From positions 1 to 34,525 of the forward strand of contig NZ_VDUZ01000077.1 of the NCBI RefSeq assembly GCF_008039615.1: DNA of 34,525 nucleotides. Direction: 5' to 3'. This DNA is from Vineibacter terrae (GTDB lineage Bacteria > Pseudomonadota > Alphaproteobacteria > Reyranellales > Reyranellaceae). The notes beneath the pieces were generated by a model, which was not told the origin of the DNA, searched no databases, and saw nothing but the letters and a program-made list of their open reading frames with translations. Of the stretch, positions 16,403 to 26,225 are shown piece by piece. Position numbers and translations under genes: made by a program. The number at the start of each line of letters is the position of its first letter. Position 1 is the first letter of the stretch.

Positions 16403-16488
16403 CGTCATCCCGAGCGCAGCGCGGGATCTCCCGCGAATGGCGCACCGTGCGTCTTTCGCAGGAGATCCCGCGCTGTGCTCGGGATGAC
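16403..16488. repeat. Long palindromic intergenic element, copy 2
   Basis: The left arm starts GTCATCCCGAGCGCAGCGCG and runs into GGATCTCC. The right arm from about 16460 to 16488 reads GGAGATCCCGCGC ... CTCGGGATGAC, its near-complement. The sequence closely matches the element at 9796-9882 in both arms, while the loops differ. Confidence 0.75.
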
Positions 16489-16512
16489 AGGAATGTCGCG
16501 GCGAGGGCGCTC

Positions 16513-16541
16513 TTGCTGCGGCGCAATATGACCCTTATAAG
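16513..16541 (+). promoter_or_regulatory. Putative sigma-70 promoter of typA
   Basis: TTGCTG (16513-16518) and TATAAG (16536-16541) are separated by exactly 17 bases. Transcription would start near 16548, leaving a leader of only about 20 bases before the typA start codon. This is inferred from spacing and consensus match only. Confidence 0.5.
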
Positions 16542-16568
16542 CCGCGCACCCCTGAACCGGCGGCCCCC

Positions 16569-18398
16569 ATGGACATCCGCAACATTGCCATCATTGCCCA
16601 CGTCGACCACGGCAAGACGACCCTGGTCGACAAGCTGCTGCAGCAGAGCGGCACCTTTCGCCAGAACCAGCAGGTGGCCGAGCGCGCCATGGACTCCAAC
16701 GACCTGGAGCGCGAGCGCGGCATCACCATCCTGGCCAAGTGCACCTCCGTCGTCTGGAAGGACGTGCGCATCAACATCGTCGACACGCCGGGCCACGCCG
16801 ATTTCGGCGGCGAGGTCGAGCGCATCCTGTCGATGGTCGACGGCGTGGTGGTGCTGGTCGACGCGGCCGAAGGGCCGCTGCCGCAGACCAAGTTCGTGGT
16901 CGGCAAGGCGCTGCGGCTGGGCCTGCGGCCGATCGTGCTGATCAACAAGGTCGACCGGCCGGACGCGCGCGTGCATCAGGTGCATGACGAGATCTTCGAC
17001 CTGTTCGCGGCGCTGGAGGCCAGCGACGAGCAGCTCGACTTCCCGACGCTGTTCGCCTCGGGCAAGCAGGGCTGGGCGGCGGAGTCGCTGGAGGCCGAGC
17101 GCACGGACCTGTCGCCGCTGTTCGACCTGGTGCTGCGCCACGTGCCGCCGCCGGAGGTGCAGCCGGACGAGCCGTTCCGCATGCTGATCACCACCCTGGA
17201 GTACGATGCGTTCCTCGGCCGCGTGCTGACCGGGCGCATCCAGTCGGGCTCGGTGAAGGGCAACGCCACGGTCAAGGCGATCTCGCGCGACGGCCAGCTG
17301 ATCGAGCAGACGCGCATCACCAAGCTGCTGGCGTTCCGCGGCCTGGAGCGGCAGGGCGCCGACCTCGCCGAGGCTGGCGACATCGTGGCCATCGCCGGCT
17401 TCAAGACCGCGACCGTGGCCGACACGATCTGCGACGTGGGCGTGCAGTGGGCGCTGCCGTCGCAGCCGATCGACCCGCCGACGCTGGCGATGACGTTCCA
17501 GGTCAACGATTCGCCACTGGCCGGGCGCGAGGGCGACAAGGTCACCAGCCGCATGATCCGTGCGCGGCTGATGCGCGAGGCCGACGGCAACGTCGCCATC
17601 CGCGTGCGCGACACCGAGAACGCCGATGCCTTCGAGGTCGCCGGCCGCGGCGAATTGCAGCTGGGCGTGCTGATCGAGACCATGCGCCGCGAGGGCTTCG
17701 AGCTGGCGGTGGGCCGCCCGCGCGTGCTGTTCCGCACCGACCAGCAGACCGGCCAGCGCCAGGAGCCGATCGAGGAGGTCGTGGTCGACGTCGACGAGGC
17801 CTATTCCGGCGTGGTGATCGAGAAGATGAGCCTGCGCAAGGCCGAGCTGAAGGACATGCGCCCCTCGGGCGGTGGCAAGACGCGGCTCACCTTCCATGCG
17901 CCCTCGCGCGGGCTGATCGGCTATCACGGCGAGTTCCTGACCGACACCCGCGGCACCGGCGTGATGAACCGCATCTTTCATGCCTACGGCGCCTATCGCG
18001 GCCCGATCGCGGGCAGGCGCAACGGCGTGCTGATCGCCACCGATGCCGGCGTCTCGGTGGCCTATGCGCTGTGGTACCTCGAGGACCGCGGACCGATGCT
18101 CATCGACCCCGGCGTGCAGGTCTACCAGGGCATGATCATCGGCGAGCACACGCGCGACAGCGACCTCGACGTCAATCCGCTGAAGGAAAAGCAGCTCACC
18201 AACATCCGCACCACGTCCAAGGACGAGGCCATCCGGCTGACGCCGCCGCGGCGCATGTCGCTGGAGCAGGCCATCGCCTATATCGAGGAGGACGAGCTGG
18301 TCGAGGTGACGCCCAAGTCGATCCGCATCCGCAAGCGGCACCTCAACCCCGAGGACCGCAAGCGCGCCAAGAAGATGGCCGCCGCCTCGGGCGAGTAG
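16569..18398 (+). CDS. typA: Ribosome-associated translational GTPase TypA/BipA
   Basis: This 609-residue GTPase of the elongation factor family acts on the ribosome and helps 50S assembly and stress adaptation. The G motifs are AHVDHGKT (residues 10-17), the switch I block [18 protein letters not shown] and NKVD. After the G domain come the beta-barrel domain, the EF-G-like domains III and V, and the BipA-specific C-terminal domain ([18 protein letters not shown], then a basic tail [14 protein letters not shown]). Length and ends are normal. The start is the ATG of [15 protein letters not shown]; a ribosome binding site is not obvious, and the short leader from the 16513-16541 promoter may explain this. 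Confidence 0.96.
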   Translation: MDIRNIAIIAHVDHGKTTLVDKLLQQSGTFRQNQQVAERAMDSNDLERERGITILAKCTSVVWKDVRINIVDTPGHADFGGEVERILSMVDGVVVLVDAAEGPLPQTKFVVGKALRLGLRPIVLINKVDRPDARVHQVHDEIFDLFAALEASDEQLDFPTLFASGKQGWAAESLEAERTDLSPLFDLVLRHVPPPEVQPDEPFRMLITTLEYDAFLGRVLTGRIQSGSVKGNATVKAISRDGQLIEQTRITKLLAFRGLERQGADLAEAGDIVAIAGFKTATVADTICDVGVQWALPSQPIDPPTLAMTFQVNDSPLAGREGDKVTSRMIRARLMREADGNVAIRVRDTENADAFEVAGRGELQLGVLIETMRREGFELAVGRPRVLFRTDQQTGQRQEPIEEVVVDVDEAYSGVVIEKMSLRKAELKDMRPSGGGKTRLTFHAPSRGLIGYHGEFLTDTRGTGVMNRIFHAYGAYRGPIAGRRNGVLIATDAGVSVAYALWYLEDRGPMLIDPGVQVYQGMIIGEHTRDSDLDVNPLKEKQLTNIRTTSKDEAIRLTPPRRMSLEQAIAYIEEDELVEVTPKSIRIRKRHLNPEDRKRAKKMAAASGE

Positions 18399-18983
18399 GG
18401 ACGGGCGCGGCTGGTACCGCGCGGACGGACCTGTCCGCGATTCCGGGCGGGACAATTCGGGACAGTGCTGCGAATCGGCCTGCGCTGTTTGCGCTGTTTC
18501 CAGAAATTCGAAATCCTGAGCGATTGCAAGGACTTGCGGGCGGCCCGATTTCGGCCTCGAAACCTCCAACAATTGCGCGGTTTCGGTTGCGAGGTCCGAG
18601 CTGTCTTCGCGGTCGGGCCGCGTCGCTCCAGCGACGCTCTTCAGCTCGGCCAAAGCACTCGGCCGGCCGCCGGCCATGAGCGTCGCTGGAGCGACGCGGC
18701 CCGACCATGGCCAGAGCGGCATTGGTAGCGATGACGGACACGGCATGTTGCGTGCGCGGCCCAGGTGATGAGGGAGGGAAGGTGTCCGCCATGACGGCGG
18801 CGGACCGGGTGCCTTCGGCGACACCAGCGAAGCGCCCGTGACGCCCCGCAATGGTCCTCAGGACCGGTCGCGGCACATGCCCCGGCGGCGGGAACGCGCA
18901 CTACAAACGTCACTTATAAGTAGCATGTTCCTGTTTGAAGAACAAGAAAAATCAGGAATGTCCCGAATGGCGGCGAGGCCTGA
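18399..18983. other. Intergenic region with palindromes, no gene seen
   Basis: I see no credible gene in these 585 bases. A 7-bp hairpin (CGCGGAC 18420-18426 with GTCCGCG 18433-18439) could end the typA transcript, although no T-run follows. A 29-bp perfect inverted repeat lies at 18611-18706 (listed separately). A 10-bp palindrome, ACTTATAAGT, is at 18912-18921, and an imperfect TTCCTG/CAGGAA pair lies near 18927-18958. Confidence 0.5.
18611..18706. repeat. Perfect 29-bp inverted repeat
   Basis: The arm at 18611-18639 (starting GGTCGGGCCGCGTCGCTCCA) is exactly complementary to 18678-18706, with 38 bases between. Each arm also contains an inner palindrome, GTCGCTCCAGCGAC. No coding sequence lies between the arms. 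It may be a REP-type or MITE-like element, or the ends of a lost small insertion. Confidence 0.8.
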
Positions 18984-19406
18984 CTATCCGGTGGCCTGGC
19001 CAACCGACCAGTCCGTCGTTCTCAGTCCCGGGACGCGGTTGAACTCGTTGGCATTCGCCGTGACCAGGAGCGCCGCGCGGCGGCGTGCTTGTGCCGCGAT
19101 CAGGATGTCGTAGGGACCGATCGGCGTGCCAGCGCGCTCCGACTCGGCGCGTATCTCGCCGGCTTCCTGCGCATCCTCCGGCTCGAACGGCCACGGCGTC
19201 ACGTCGAGCGCCAGGAAGGTCGACAGCGCCGTGGCGTTGGCTTGCGGCTGGGCGCTCTTCTTGATGCCGTACCACAACTCATAGAGGACGATCGCGGATA
19301 TGCCGATGACCGTCCCCTCGACGAGAGCGGCCTGCAGCCGATGCCGGACCTCAGGCTTGCGGCCGTTGATGGCCGCGATGACGACGTTGGTGTCGAGGCA
19401 AATCAT
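18984..19406 (-). CDS. vapC: PIN domain toxin, VapC family
   Basis: This 140-residue PIN-domain ribonuclease is the toxin of a type II toxin-antitoxin pair. The acidic metal-binding residues are in place: D5 (MICLDTNVVI), E43 (SAIVLYELWYGI) and D100 (GPYDILIAAQA), with the usual C-terminal LVTANANEFNRVPGL and DW ending. The likely targets in the family are tRNA or rRNA. The start ATG at 19404-19406 overlaps the vapB stop by four bases, so the toxin is translated after the antitoxin. All conserved positions are present and the length is normal, so it looks functional, unlike the neighbouring higBA pair. Confidence 0.9.
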   Translation of the reverse strand: MICLDTNVVIAAINGRKPEVRHRLQAALVEGTVIGISAIVLYELWYGIKKSAQPQANATALSTFLALDVTPWPFEPEDAQEAGEIRAESERAGTPIGPYDILIAAQARRRAALLVTANANEFNRVPGLRTTDWSVGQATG

Positions 19407-19672
19407 TGGTCGAACGACACATCATCGTCGTCATCGGGCATTGGCGGCTGCTCGGGGCGGCCTTCAGGCAGGAAATCGGCGCCGCCCTGCCGGTCGAGCT
19501 CGGCGAAGATCGCCTCGATGTCCCGGGCATCCCGTTCCATCGGCTCCAGGAGCACGCCCAACCCCAGGCGTCGCACGCGCACTTCCTTGCCCGGGAGGCG
19601 GAACTCCTTGGGCAGGCGCACGGCCTGGCTGCGACCGTGCTTGAAGAGCTTCGCGATACCGGTTTCGGTCAC
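19403..19672 (-). CDS. vapB: AbrB-type antitoxin, VapB family
   Basis: This 89-residue protein has an N-terminal swapped-hairpin AbrB/MazE DNA-binding domain (IAKLFKHGRSQAVRLPKEFRLPG, then VRVRRLGLGVLLEP) and an acidic C-terminal toxin-binding tail ending in DDDDDVSFDQ. It should neutralise VapC and repress its own promoter. Translation starts at GTG 19670-19672, with a strong GGAGGA site five bases upstream. The gene overlaps vapC by four bases. Confidence 0.9.
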   Translation of the reverse strand: MTETGIAKLFKHGRSQAVRLPKEFRLPGKEVRVRRLGLGVLLEPMERDARDIEAIFAELDRQGGADFLPEGRPEQPPMPDDDDDVSFDQ

Positions 19673-19686
19673 GACTTCCTCCGGTA

Positions 19687-19705
19687 GATATTGAGGGTAT
19701 ATATC
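19687..19705 (-). promoter_or_regulatory. Putative vapBC operator/promoter
   Basis: Just upstream of the vapB ribosome binding site, an A/T-rich stretch has GATAT and ATATC half sites in inverted orientation around a GAGGG core, overlapping a TATATA sequence suitable as a -10 box. This is the expected place for autoregulation by VapB or the VapBC complex. Assigned by position and symmetry only. Confidence 0.35.
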
Positions 19706-19772
19706 AAAGAATGAAGAATGGGGGGAAGAATCTGGAAGGTACGGCCGGTGTGCCGCCCGCCGCGACGATGTC

Positions 19773-20551
19773 GTGACGGCAGATAACCTTGTCGTGCTGG
19801 GGCTGGCTGGCGGCTACCCCGAGGCGGCCAGCCGATCGGCCGAACGGCGGCGCCGGGATTGGGGGCGGTCGTATCTCGAAGCCGTGCTGACGCTCGACCT
19901 GCGCGATATCGCCGAGGTCGACCGCCTGGTCGAGCTGCCCCGGTTTGCGCGGCTCGTCGCCGAGCATGCTGGCCAGCTGGTGAACTACTCCCAGCTGGGC
20001 AACAGCATGGGCGTCACCTGCAAGACCAGCCAGTGCTACGCCGGCCTGATGGAGCAGATGTCCTGGTTGCCACGTTGCGGCCCTGGCACACCAACGCCAT
20101 CAAGCGCATCGTCAAGACGCCGAAGCTGCATTTCCTGGACTCTGGCCTGCTGGCGACAAGCCGCGGCGTGACGTTCGAACGGATCAGGAGAGATCGCTCC
20201 ATCCTGGGCGCCTTGCTCGAGAGCTTCGTGTTCGGGGAGATCATGAAGCTCGTGACGTGGTCGGACCTGCGGCCGACGCCGTACCACTTCCGCGACCAGG
20301 ACAGGAACAAGGTCGACATCGTGCTCGAACGCGATGACGGAACGATCGTCGGCATCGAGGTGAAGGCCAGCATCACGGTGAGAGCCACCGACTTCGCCGG
20401 CCTGCGAAAGCTGGCCGGCGCCTGCGGCTAGAGGTTCGCCTTCGGCGCCGTGCTGCATGACGGGGACACGATCGTACCGTTCGGCAAGCGACTTGCGGCG
20501 ATGCCGGTCTCCTGTCTGTGGAGTGGGTCGCCGACGCGACGCACGCGATAA
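19773..20551 (+). pseudogene. DUF4143 family ATPase, degenerate 3' part
   Basis: This is a remnant of a DUF4143 protein (an AAA+ ATPase followed by a DUF4143 nuclease-like domain). The frame from 19773 gives GGYPEAASR, the RDIAEVDRLVELPRFARLVAEHAG block and LVNYSQLGNSMGV. Near 20060 the match jumps to the next frame (LVATLRPWHTNAIKRIVKTPKLHFLDSGLLA ... FVFGEIMK ... NKVDIVLERDDGTIVGIEVKAS), consistent with loss of one base. A TAG at 20429-20431 interrupts the end, after which the family-typical tail continues (GAVLHDGDTIVPFGKRLAAMPVSCLW) to TAA at 20549-20551. The whole N-terminal ATPase domain is missing, since the vapBC promoter lies directly upstream. Three independent lesions make this clearly dead. 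Confidence 0.82.
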
Positions 20552-21275
20552 AATCCAAGATATGGGGCAGCCGTTTTTGATACCCCCTGTCGATATTTTC
20601 TTCAACGGATCACCCAGAGGTTTCGTAGCGACAGAGGGGTGCATTCTCGATGCGCTACGGATCTCGTTGACGAGTTTGATATCCGCCTTGCCGTGAGGCG
20701 TGCTCTGCTGAGTGCCAGGAAAACATCGCGCAAGGTATTGGCATGCATTTGCATATTTGTTAGTGTACTCTTCAAGAAGAACGCATAACGCATGCAACCG
20801 CTGGATGTTGATGCGATTGGGGAGCCAAATGTGCTGCGAATGCGCGACTGGGCCGCCGCTGGCGCAGCCATTAGATCGGGATCGTAGATCTCACAATTTT
20901 CATAGAACAGCGGTGGACGATCCACGGCGGTGTAACGTTTCTATGGTGCACCGCCCCAAGCCCACACGCCTCCTCAGTGGAAGATCGAAGTGACGCTCGG
21001 GTTGCGGTCACTGCCGGTTTGGAGCGATCGACCATTGGCAATGTGTCACGGGCTACCTTTGGATGCCCCGTGTCGCGGTGGTCTGGCTGAGTCGTCGCGG
21101 CCTGCACATGACAGCGCGAGACCTGGTTCCATTGGTCCGACCGTATCGGTTTGGCTCGATCAAGGTGTCTTCGGAATGAGGTGTCGTTGCCTTGGGCGCG
21201 CATGCACCCGGTTTGTAGCTTGGTGACGCGTCCTCCCGCTGAAGTCTCTGGGAAACGCAGCAGCCGTGGATGACC
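20552..21275. other. Low-GC stretch without recognisable genes
   Basis: These 724 bases separate the DUF4143 pseudogene from the cas3 fragment. The composition is less GC-rich than the chromosome on either side. Short open frames exist on both strands, for example minus 20602-20925 and plus 20990-21226, but none has a ribosome binding site or a sequence I recognise. A 31-codon frame at 20792-20887 is equally unsupported. I regard this as decayed mobile or defence-island DNA. Confidence 0.45.
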
Positions 21276-22898
21276 ATGAATTTTGAGACCTTTTTTTCTT
21301 CAGGGGCCGGCGGCAAAAAACCACGCCCGTACCAGGAGAGGCTCGCCGAGGAGGATTGGCCCGAGACACGTATCATACCGACCGGTTTCGGAAAAACTGC
21401 CGCGGTGCTTGCCGCCTGGCTTTGGAAGATCGGCAAGCGCGACCCGGGAACGCCTCAGCGGCTTATATATTGTCTTCCGATGCGAACACTGGTTGAGCAG
21501 ACAGAGGTCGCCGCGAAAGAGTGGATCGCCGCGGCGGAGAAGGCCTTTCCAGACCTTGCGCCGATTCATCTCGATGTGCTGATAGGCGGGCGGAGCAACG
21601 GGAGGCGACTCCCTGAATGGATGCTTCAACCCGAGCGGCCAGCTATCCTAATTGGGACACAAGACATGCTGGTCTCCGCCGCCCTGATGCGCGGGTATGG
21701 CGTCTCCCGCTATCGCTGGCCGGTGGATTTCGCCCTGCTGCATAATGGTACGCTGTGGGTTTTCGACGAAGTCCAGCTCATGGGTGCGGCACTTCCCACC
21801 TCGGCACAACTTCAAGAATTCCGACGCCGATTTGGTATGGCGCGCGAGTCCCGCACCTTGTGGATGTCGGCAACGCTCGATCCTTCCTGGCTGAAAACAG
21901 TGGATTTCACACCAGAGGACATAAGCCGCCAGCACGATCTGTCGCAGGCCGATCTTCATGAAGCGGGACATTTGTGGCGTGGCGTCAAGCGGCTCCACCG
22001 CTTGGACATGACTGCTTCACCCGCGTCCAGAGGTGATGGACTCACGAGGTACGCGGCCGAGCTTGCGGAACAAATCCACACCCTGGCTAAGCCGAGAACG
22101 AATACGATTGTGTTTCTCAATACAGTCGCACGTGCGCAGGCAGTTTTCGATGCTTTCAACAACAAAAGTCCTATCGGCGAGGCAATTCTCGTCCATTCCC
22201 GGTTCCGTAAGAAGGAACGGGATGAACGCATGGACGCACTGAAAAGCGAAACGCCATCGGCGGGAAGAGTTGTCATAACCACGCAGGCGTTGGAAGCCGG
22301 GATTGACGTGTCCTCGCGTGTGCTCATCACCGAGCTTGCCCCCTGGTCGTCACTCGTACAACGATTTGGGCGCTGCAATCGTTATGGCGAATGCGGCAGA
22401 GAGGGCGCGGATGTCTTCTGGGTCGACATGCCAGAACAGGAGGAAGCGCCTTATACCGCACAGGAGTTCGGGGAGGCGCGGGAGAAGCTGGAGCATCTTT
22501 CCGCATGCGGACCGGCTGACATCGCCGCTATTGCACCTTCCGCCCCGAAGCGGGGAGCAGTCATCCGGCGACGTGATGTGCTTGATCTCTATGACACCGA
22601 CCCGGACCTGTCCGGCTTTGATGTCGATGTGTCGCTCTACGTCCGTGATGCGAGCGATACCGATGTGCGGCTGTTCTGGCGCCACGTCGAGGAGGGGAAG
22701 GAGCCGGCATTCGATGCGCCTGCACCTGATCGAGCGGAGCTGTGCCCGGCGCCGATTGGCGGAGCAAAACAATTGCTCAGCCGCGCGGGCGTACGCGCCT
22801 GGGTATGGAACGGTCGGGAGCGGAGATGGCTCGGCATAGGCAAGACCGGCGTTTTCCCTGGGATGACTCTCTGGGTCGATAGGGCGTCAGGTGGTTAG
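21276..22898 (+). pseudogene. cas3: Cas3 helicase, type I-G (I-U)-like, C-terminally truncated
   Basis: This is the N-terminal 540 residues of a Cas3 DNA helicase, the enzyme that unwinds and degrades targets in type I CRISPR systems. Visible motifs are MNFETFF and PRPYQERLAE at the start, Walker A PTGFGKT (35-41), the DEVQ box (164-167), SAT (198-200), TTQALEAGIDVS (motif V) and VQRFGRCNR (motif VI, 362-370). These fit the I-G/I-U Cas3 form, where the nuclease HD domain follows the helicase. The frame stops at TAG 22896-22898 directly after PGMTLWVDRASGG, well short of the length of the family (roughly 850-950 residues), and no HD domain is found. The helicase core is complete, so a helicase-only protein could still be made, but target degradation by it is not expected. 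ATG 21270 is an alternative start. Confidence 0.85.
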
Positions 22899-23137
22899 CG
22901 GCCACGGAGCAGGGCTGATACATCGGGCTGCTTCAGTCCTAGGATCTTGGCAGCCGCGGCCTGTGACAGCTTTCTCTCCGCGAGGATGTGCGTGATCTGC
23001 CGCAGCAGAGCGGCACGCACGAGCATGTCGTCGGCATTGCGGAAACCTAGATCGGCGAAGACGTTGCCGCTGCCATGGAAGATCTCGTCCTCAACGGTTC
23101 TTAGTGAATCGGCGGGTTGTTTCTTACGCGGCGCCAT
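22895..23137 (-). pseudogene. higA: HigA-like XRE antitoxin, C-terminally truncated
   Basis: This 80-residue protein has an XRE helix-turn-helix (LLRQITHILAERKLSQAAAAKILGLKQPDVSALLRGR) and the N-terminal EIFHGSGNVFADLGFRNADDM block typical of HigA-type antitoxins encoded after Gp49-like toxins. It stops immediately after LRGR, where relatives continue for another 15-30 residues of helix and dimerisation segment. The TAA stop (22895-22897) overlaps the stop of the truncated cas3 on the other strand. ATG 23137 is the natural start. The start overlaps the restored frame of higB, as in intact pairs. Whether the shortened protein folds is unclear. Confidence 0.78.
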
Positions 23138-23485
23138 TGCTCATGCTCCTTTCGTGCCGCCTGAGACGGCGCTCGATCAGGTCGATGTCCGGCTTCGGCG
23201 TTGCGCCGCCTTTCTTCGATTTTTTCTGGAACACATGCAGGACGTAGATGCCTTCAAACTGGACAGTGTAAACGCCCTGTAGGTGCTGCGGTCATGATCC
23301 TCGATCACCTCGACAACACCGCCGCCGCCAAATCCCTTGAGAGGCTTCGCGCCGGGCGGATGGTCCCCGCACTGCGCGAGATAGAGCGCGTACCCGAAGG
23401 TGCGCTGCACCTGATCCGGCAGCTCCTTGAGAGCGGTGCGGCTGTTGGCGATCCAAGCCAGCGGCTTGAGATTGCCGATCACCAT
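23124..23485 (-). pseudogene. higB: HigB-like (Gp49 family) toxin, frameshifted
   Basis: The 5' part encodes a RelE-superfamily toxin of the phage Gp49/HigB type: LKPLAWIANSRTALKELPDQ, YALYLAQCGDHPPGAKPLKG, then FGGGGVVEVIEDHDRSTYRA. Near 23270-23276 the reading frame is lost. Moving one base over restores VYTVQFEGIYVLHVFQKK, then SKKGGATPKPDIDLIERRL, the standard end of the family, with TAA at 23124-23126 overlapping the start of higA. The simplest reading is a one-base deletion. As it stands, the frame runs on to 23177 with a nonsense tail. The toxin is presumably inactive, which would remove the pressure to keep higA intact. Confidence 0.82.
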
Positions 23486-23807
23486 ATAGCAATACTACTA
23501 TAGACGGGCAGGGCGTCAAGATCTGACAAGACTACCCATTCCATGCTGCCTTGCGCCCTTGGACTGTCGAACCAGCCGCTTCGTGCACGGTCGTTTGCTC
23601 GTTTCATTTGCACGAGAATGAGAGTACTATCACCTACCAATAGAAGCAAAGTGAAGTCACGTGAGGGGCTTCGGTCCCGCAAGGGGGGATTCACGTCATG
23701 GCCGTTGTCCACTGGCAGGCACGCCGGGCAGGGCGTGAAAGATTTGCGCGGGCAATAGACGTACTCGTTCACCATGCGCGCCGGCACACGTCGGCGCCCG
23801 GTGAGCC
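23486..23807. other. Intergenic region upstream of cas4-cas1
   Basis: No gene is supported in these 322 bases. A minus-strand open frame (23479-23817) contains a cas4-like peptide only because it reads the inverted 42-bp copy of cas4 at 23746-23787; the rest of it resembles nothing. The region should hold the promoter of cas4-cas1, but no clear -35/-10 pair is visible. From about 23790 the composition changes sharply to high GC. Confidence 0.5.
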
Positions 23808-25616
<1,809 letters not shown>

Positions 25617-25623
25617 GGCGGGC

Positions 25624-25917
25624 ATGGCGGACGAGCGGCTCTACATCATCGCCTACGACATCGCCGACAGCCGGCGCTGGCGGCGCGTGTTCAAGACCAT
25701 GCAGGGCTATGGCGAGTGGCTGCAGCTGTCGGTGTTCCAGTGCCGGCTGGCGCGCCGGCGCCGGGCCGAGCTGGAGACGCGGCTGCGCGAGCTGGTGAAG
25801 GCGGGCGAGGACCATGTGCTGATCATCGATGTCGGGCCGGCCGACCGGATCGCGCTGGCGATCGAGAGCATCGGCAAGAGCTTCGCGCGCGTCGAGCGGC
25901 AGGCGACGGTGATATAG
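25624..25917 (+). CDS. cas2: CRISPR-associated endoribonuclease/scaffold Cas2
   Basis: This 97-residue protein has the ferredoxin-like Cas2 fold: strand RLYIIAYDIADSRR with the conserved D12, helix RRVFKTMQGYGEWLQ, then LSVFQCRLARRRRAELETRLRELV and DHVLIIDVGPADR. Cas2 forms the core of the Cas1-Cas2 integration complex. The gap after cas4-cas1 is seven bases, and GAGGCGGG upstream serves as ribosome binding site, so the two genes form one transcript. It is followed directly by the array leader. Length and conserved residues are normal. Confidence 0.95.
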   Translation: MADERLYIIAYDIADSRRWRRVFKTMQGYGEWLQLSVFQCRLARRRRAELETRLRELVKAGEDHVLIIDVGPADRIALAIESIGKSFARVERQATVI

Positions 25918-26225
25918 CAGGGTGACTGGGCTGGGCTGGGCCTGGCCGAGCCGGCGGGGCAGGGCAGCTTCCGGCGAGGTCGGCGGTGGATCGGGCGGTG
26001 GCCTGTCGGTCCGTGGTCGACAGGCTGCCGGCGCGTTTCGAGCGGTCCAATGGCGCCGCCGGGGCGCAGACCGCTCGAAATATGATAACGTGTTGAGGAG
26101 GCTTGGGTATTGGACATCGTGAATACGCATCGCCAGCAAACGTCTCGCCGGTTCTCGCCGGCTGTCGGGGACCGCTCGAAAACGTCGGCCGGACGGAAGC
26201 TGGCTCAAGGGCTTGCGGACCGGCC
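25918..26225 (+). promoter_or_regulatory. CRISPR leader
   Basis: These 308 noncoding bases separate cas2 from the first repeat. They contain a 12-bp inverted repeat (TTTCGAGCGGTC 26036-26047 with GACCGCTCGAAA 26069-26080) followed at once by TATGAT (26081-26086), a good -10 box. A third copy, GACCGCTCGAAA, is at 26170-26181, 44 bases before the first repeat. That this end is the leader is supported by the terminal repeat mutation at the far end and by the adjoining adaptation genes. Array transcription is inferred to run left to right. Confidence 0.75.

Larger units (their letters stand above)
16184..16568. promoter_or_regulatory. Divergent gltB / typA intergenic region
   Basis: This 385-base gap must hold the promoters of gltB (minus) and typA (plus). 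The typA side has a good promoter (listed separately). On the gltB side there is an A/T-rich stretch around 16310-16325, but I find no convincing -35/-10 pair. A palindromic repeat element occupies 16403-16488. Confidence 0.5.

Noticed and set aside
16392-18851. Minus-strand 819-codon frame opposite typA
   Set aside because: Antisense shadow of typA in GC-rich sequence, with no start signal and no recognisable domain.
18912-18958. Small palindrome ACTTATAAGT and TTCCTG/CAGGAA pair as a possible promoter or operator
   Set aside because: No gene starts nearby in the matching direction; vapC ends at 18984 on the minus strand, so the pair has no evident job.
20602-20850. Minus-strand segment (LLEEYTNKYANACQYLARCF, then KADIKLVNEIRSAS) that faintly recalls the N-terminus of TnpB-like proteins
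   Set aside because: Only a vague helix pattern fits; no RuvC motifs or zinc-finger cysteines follow, and the next sequence is the DUF4143 remnant. A profile search of 20552-21275 on both strands would settle it.
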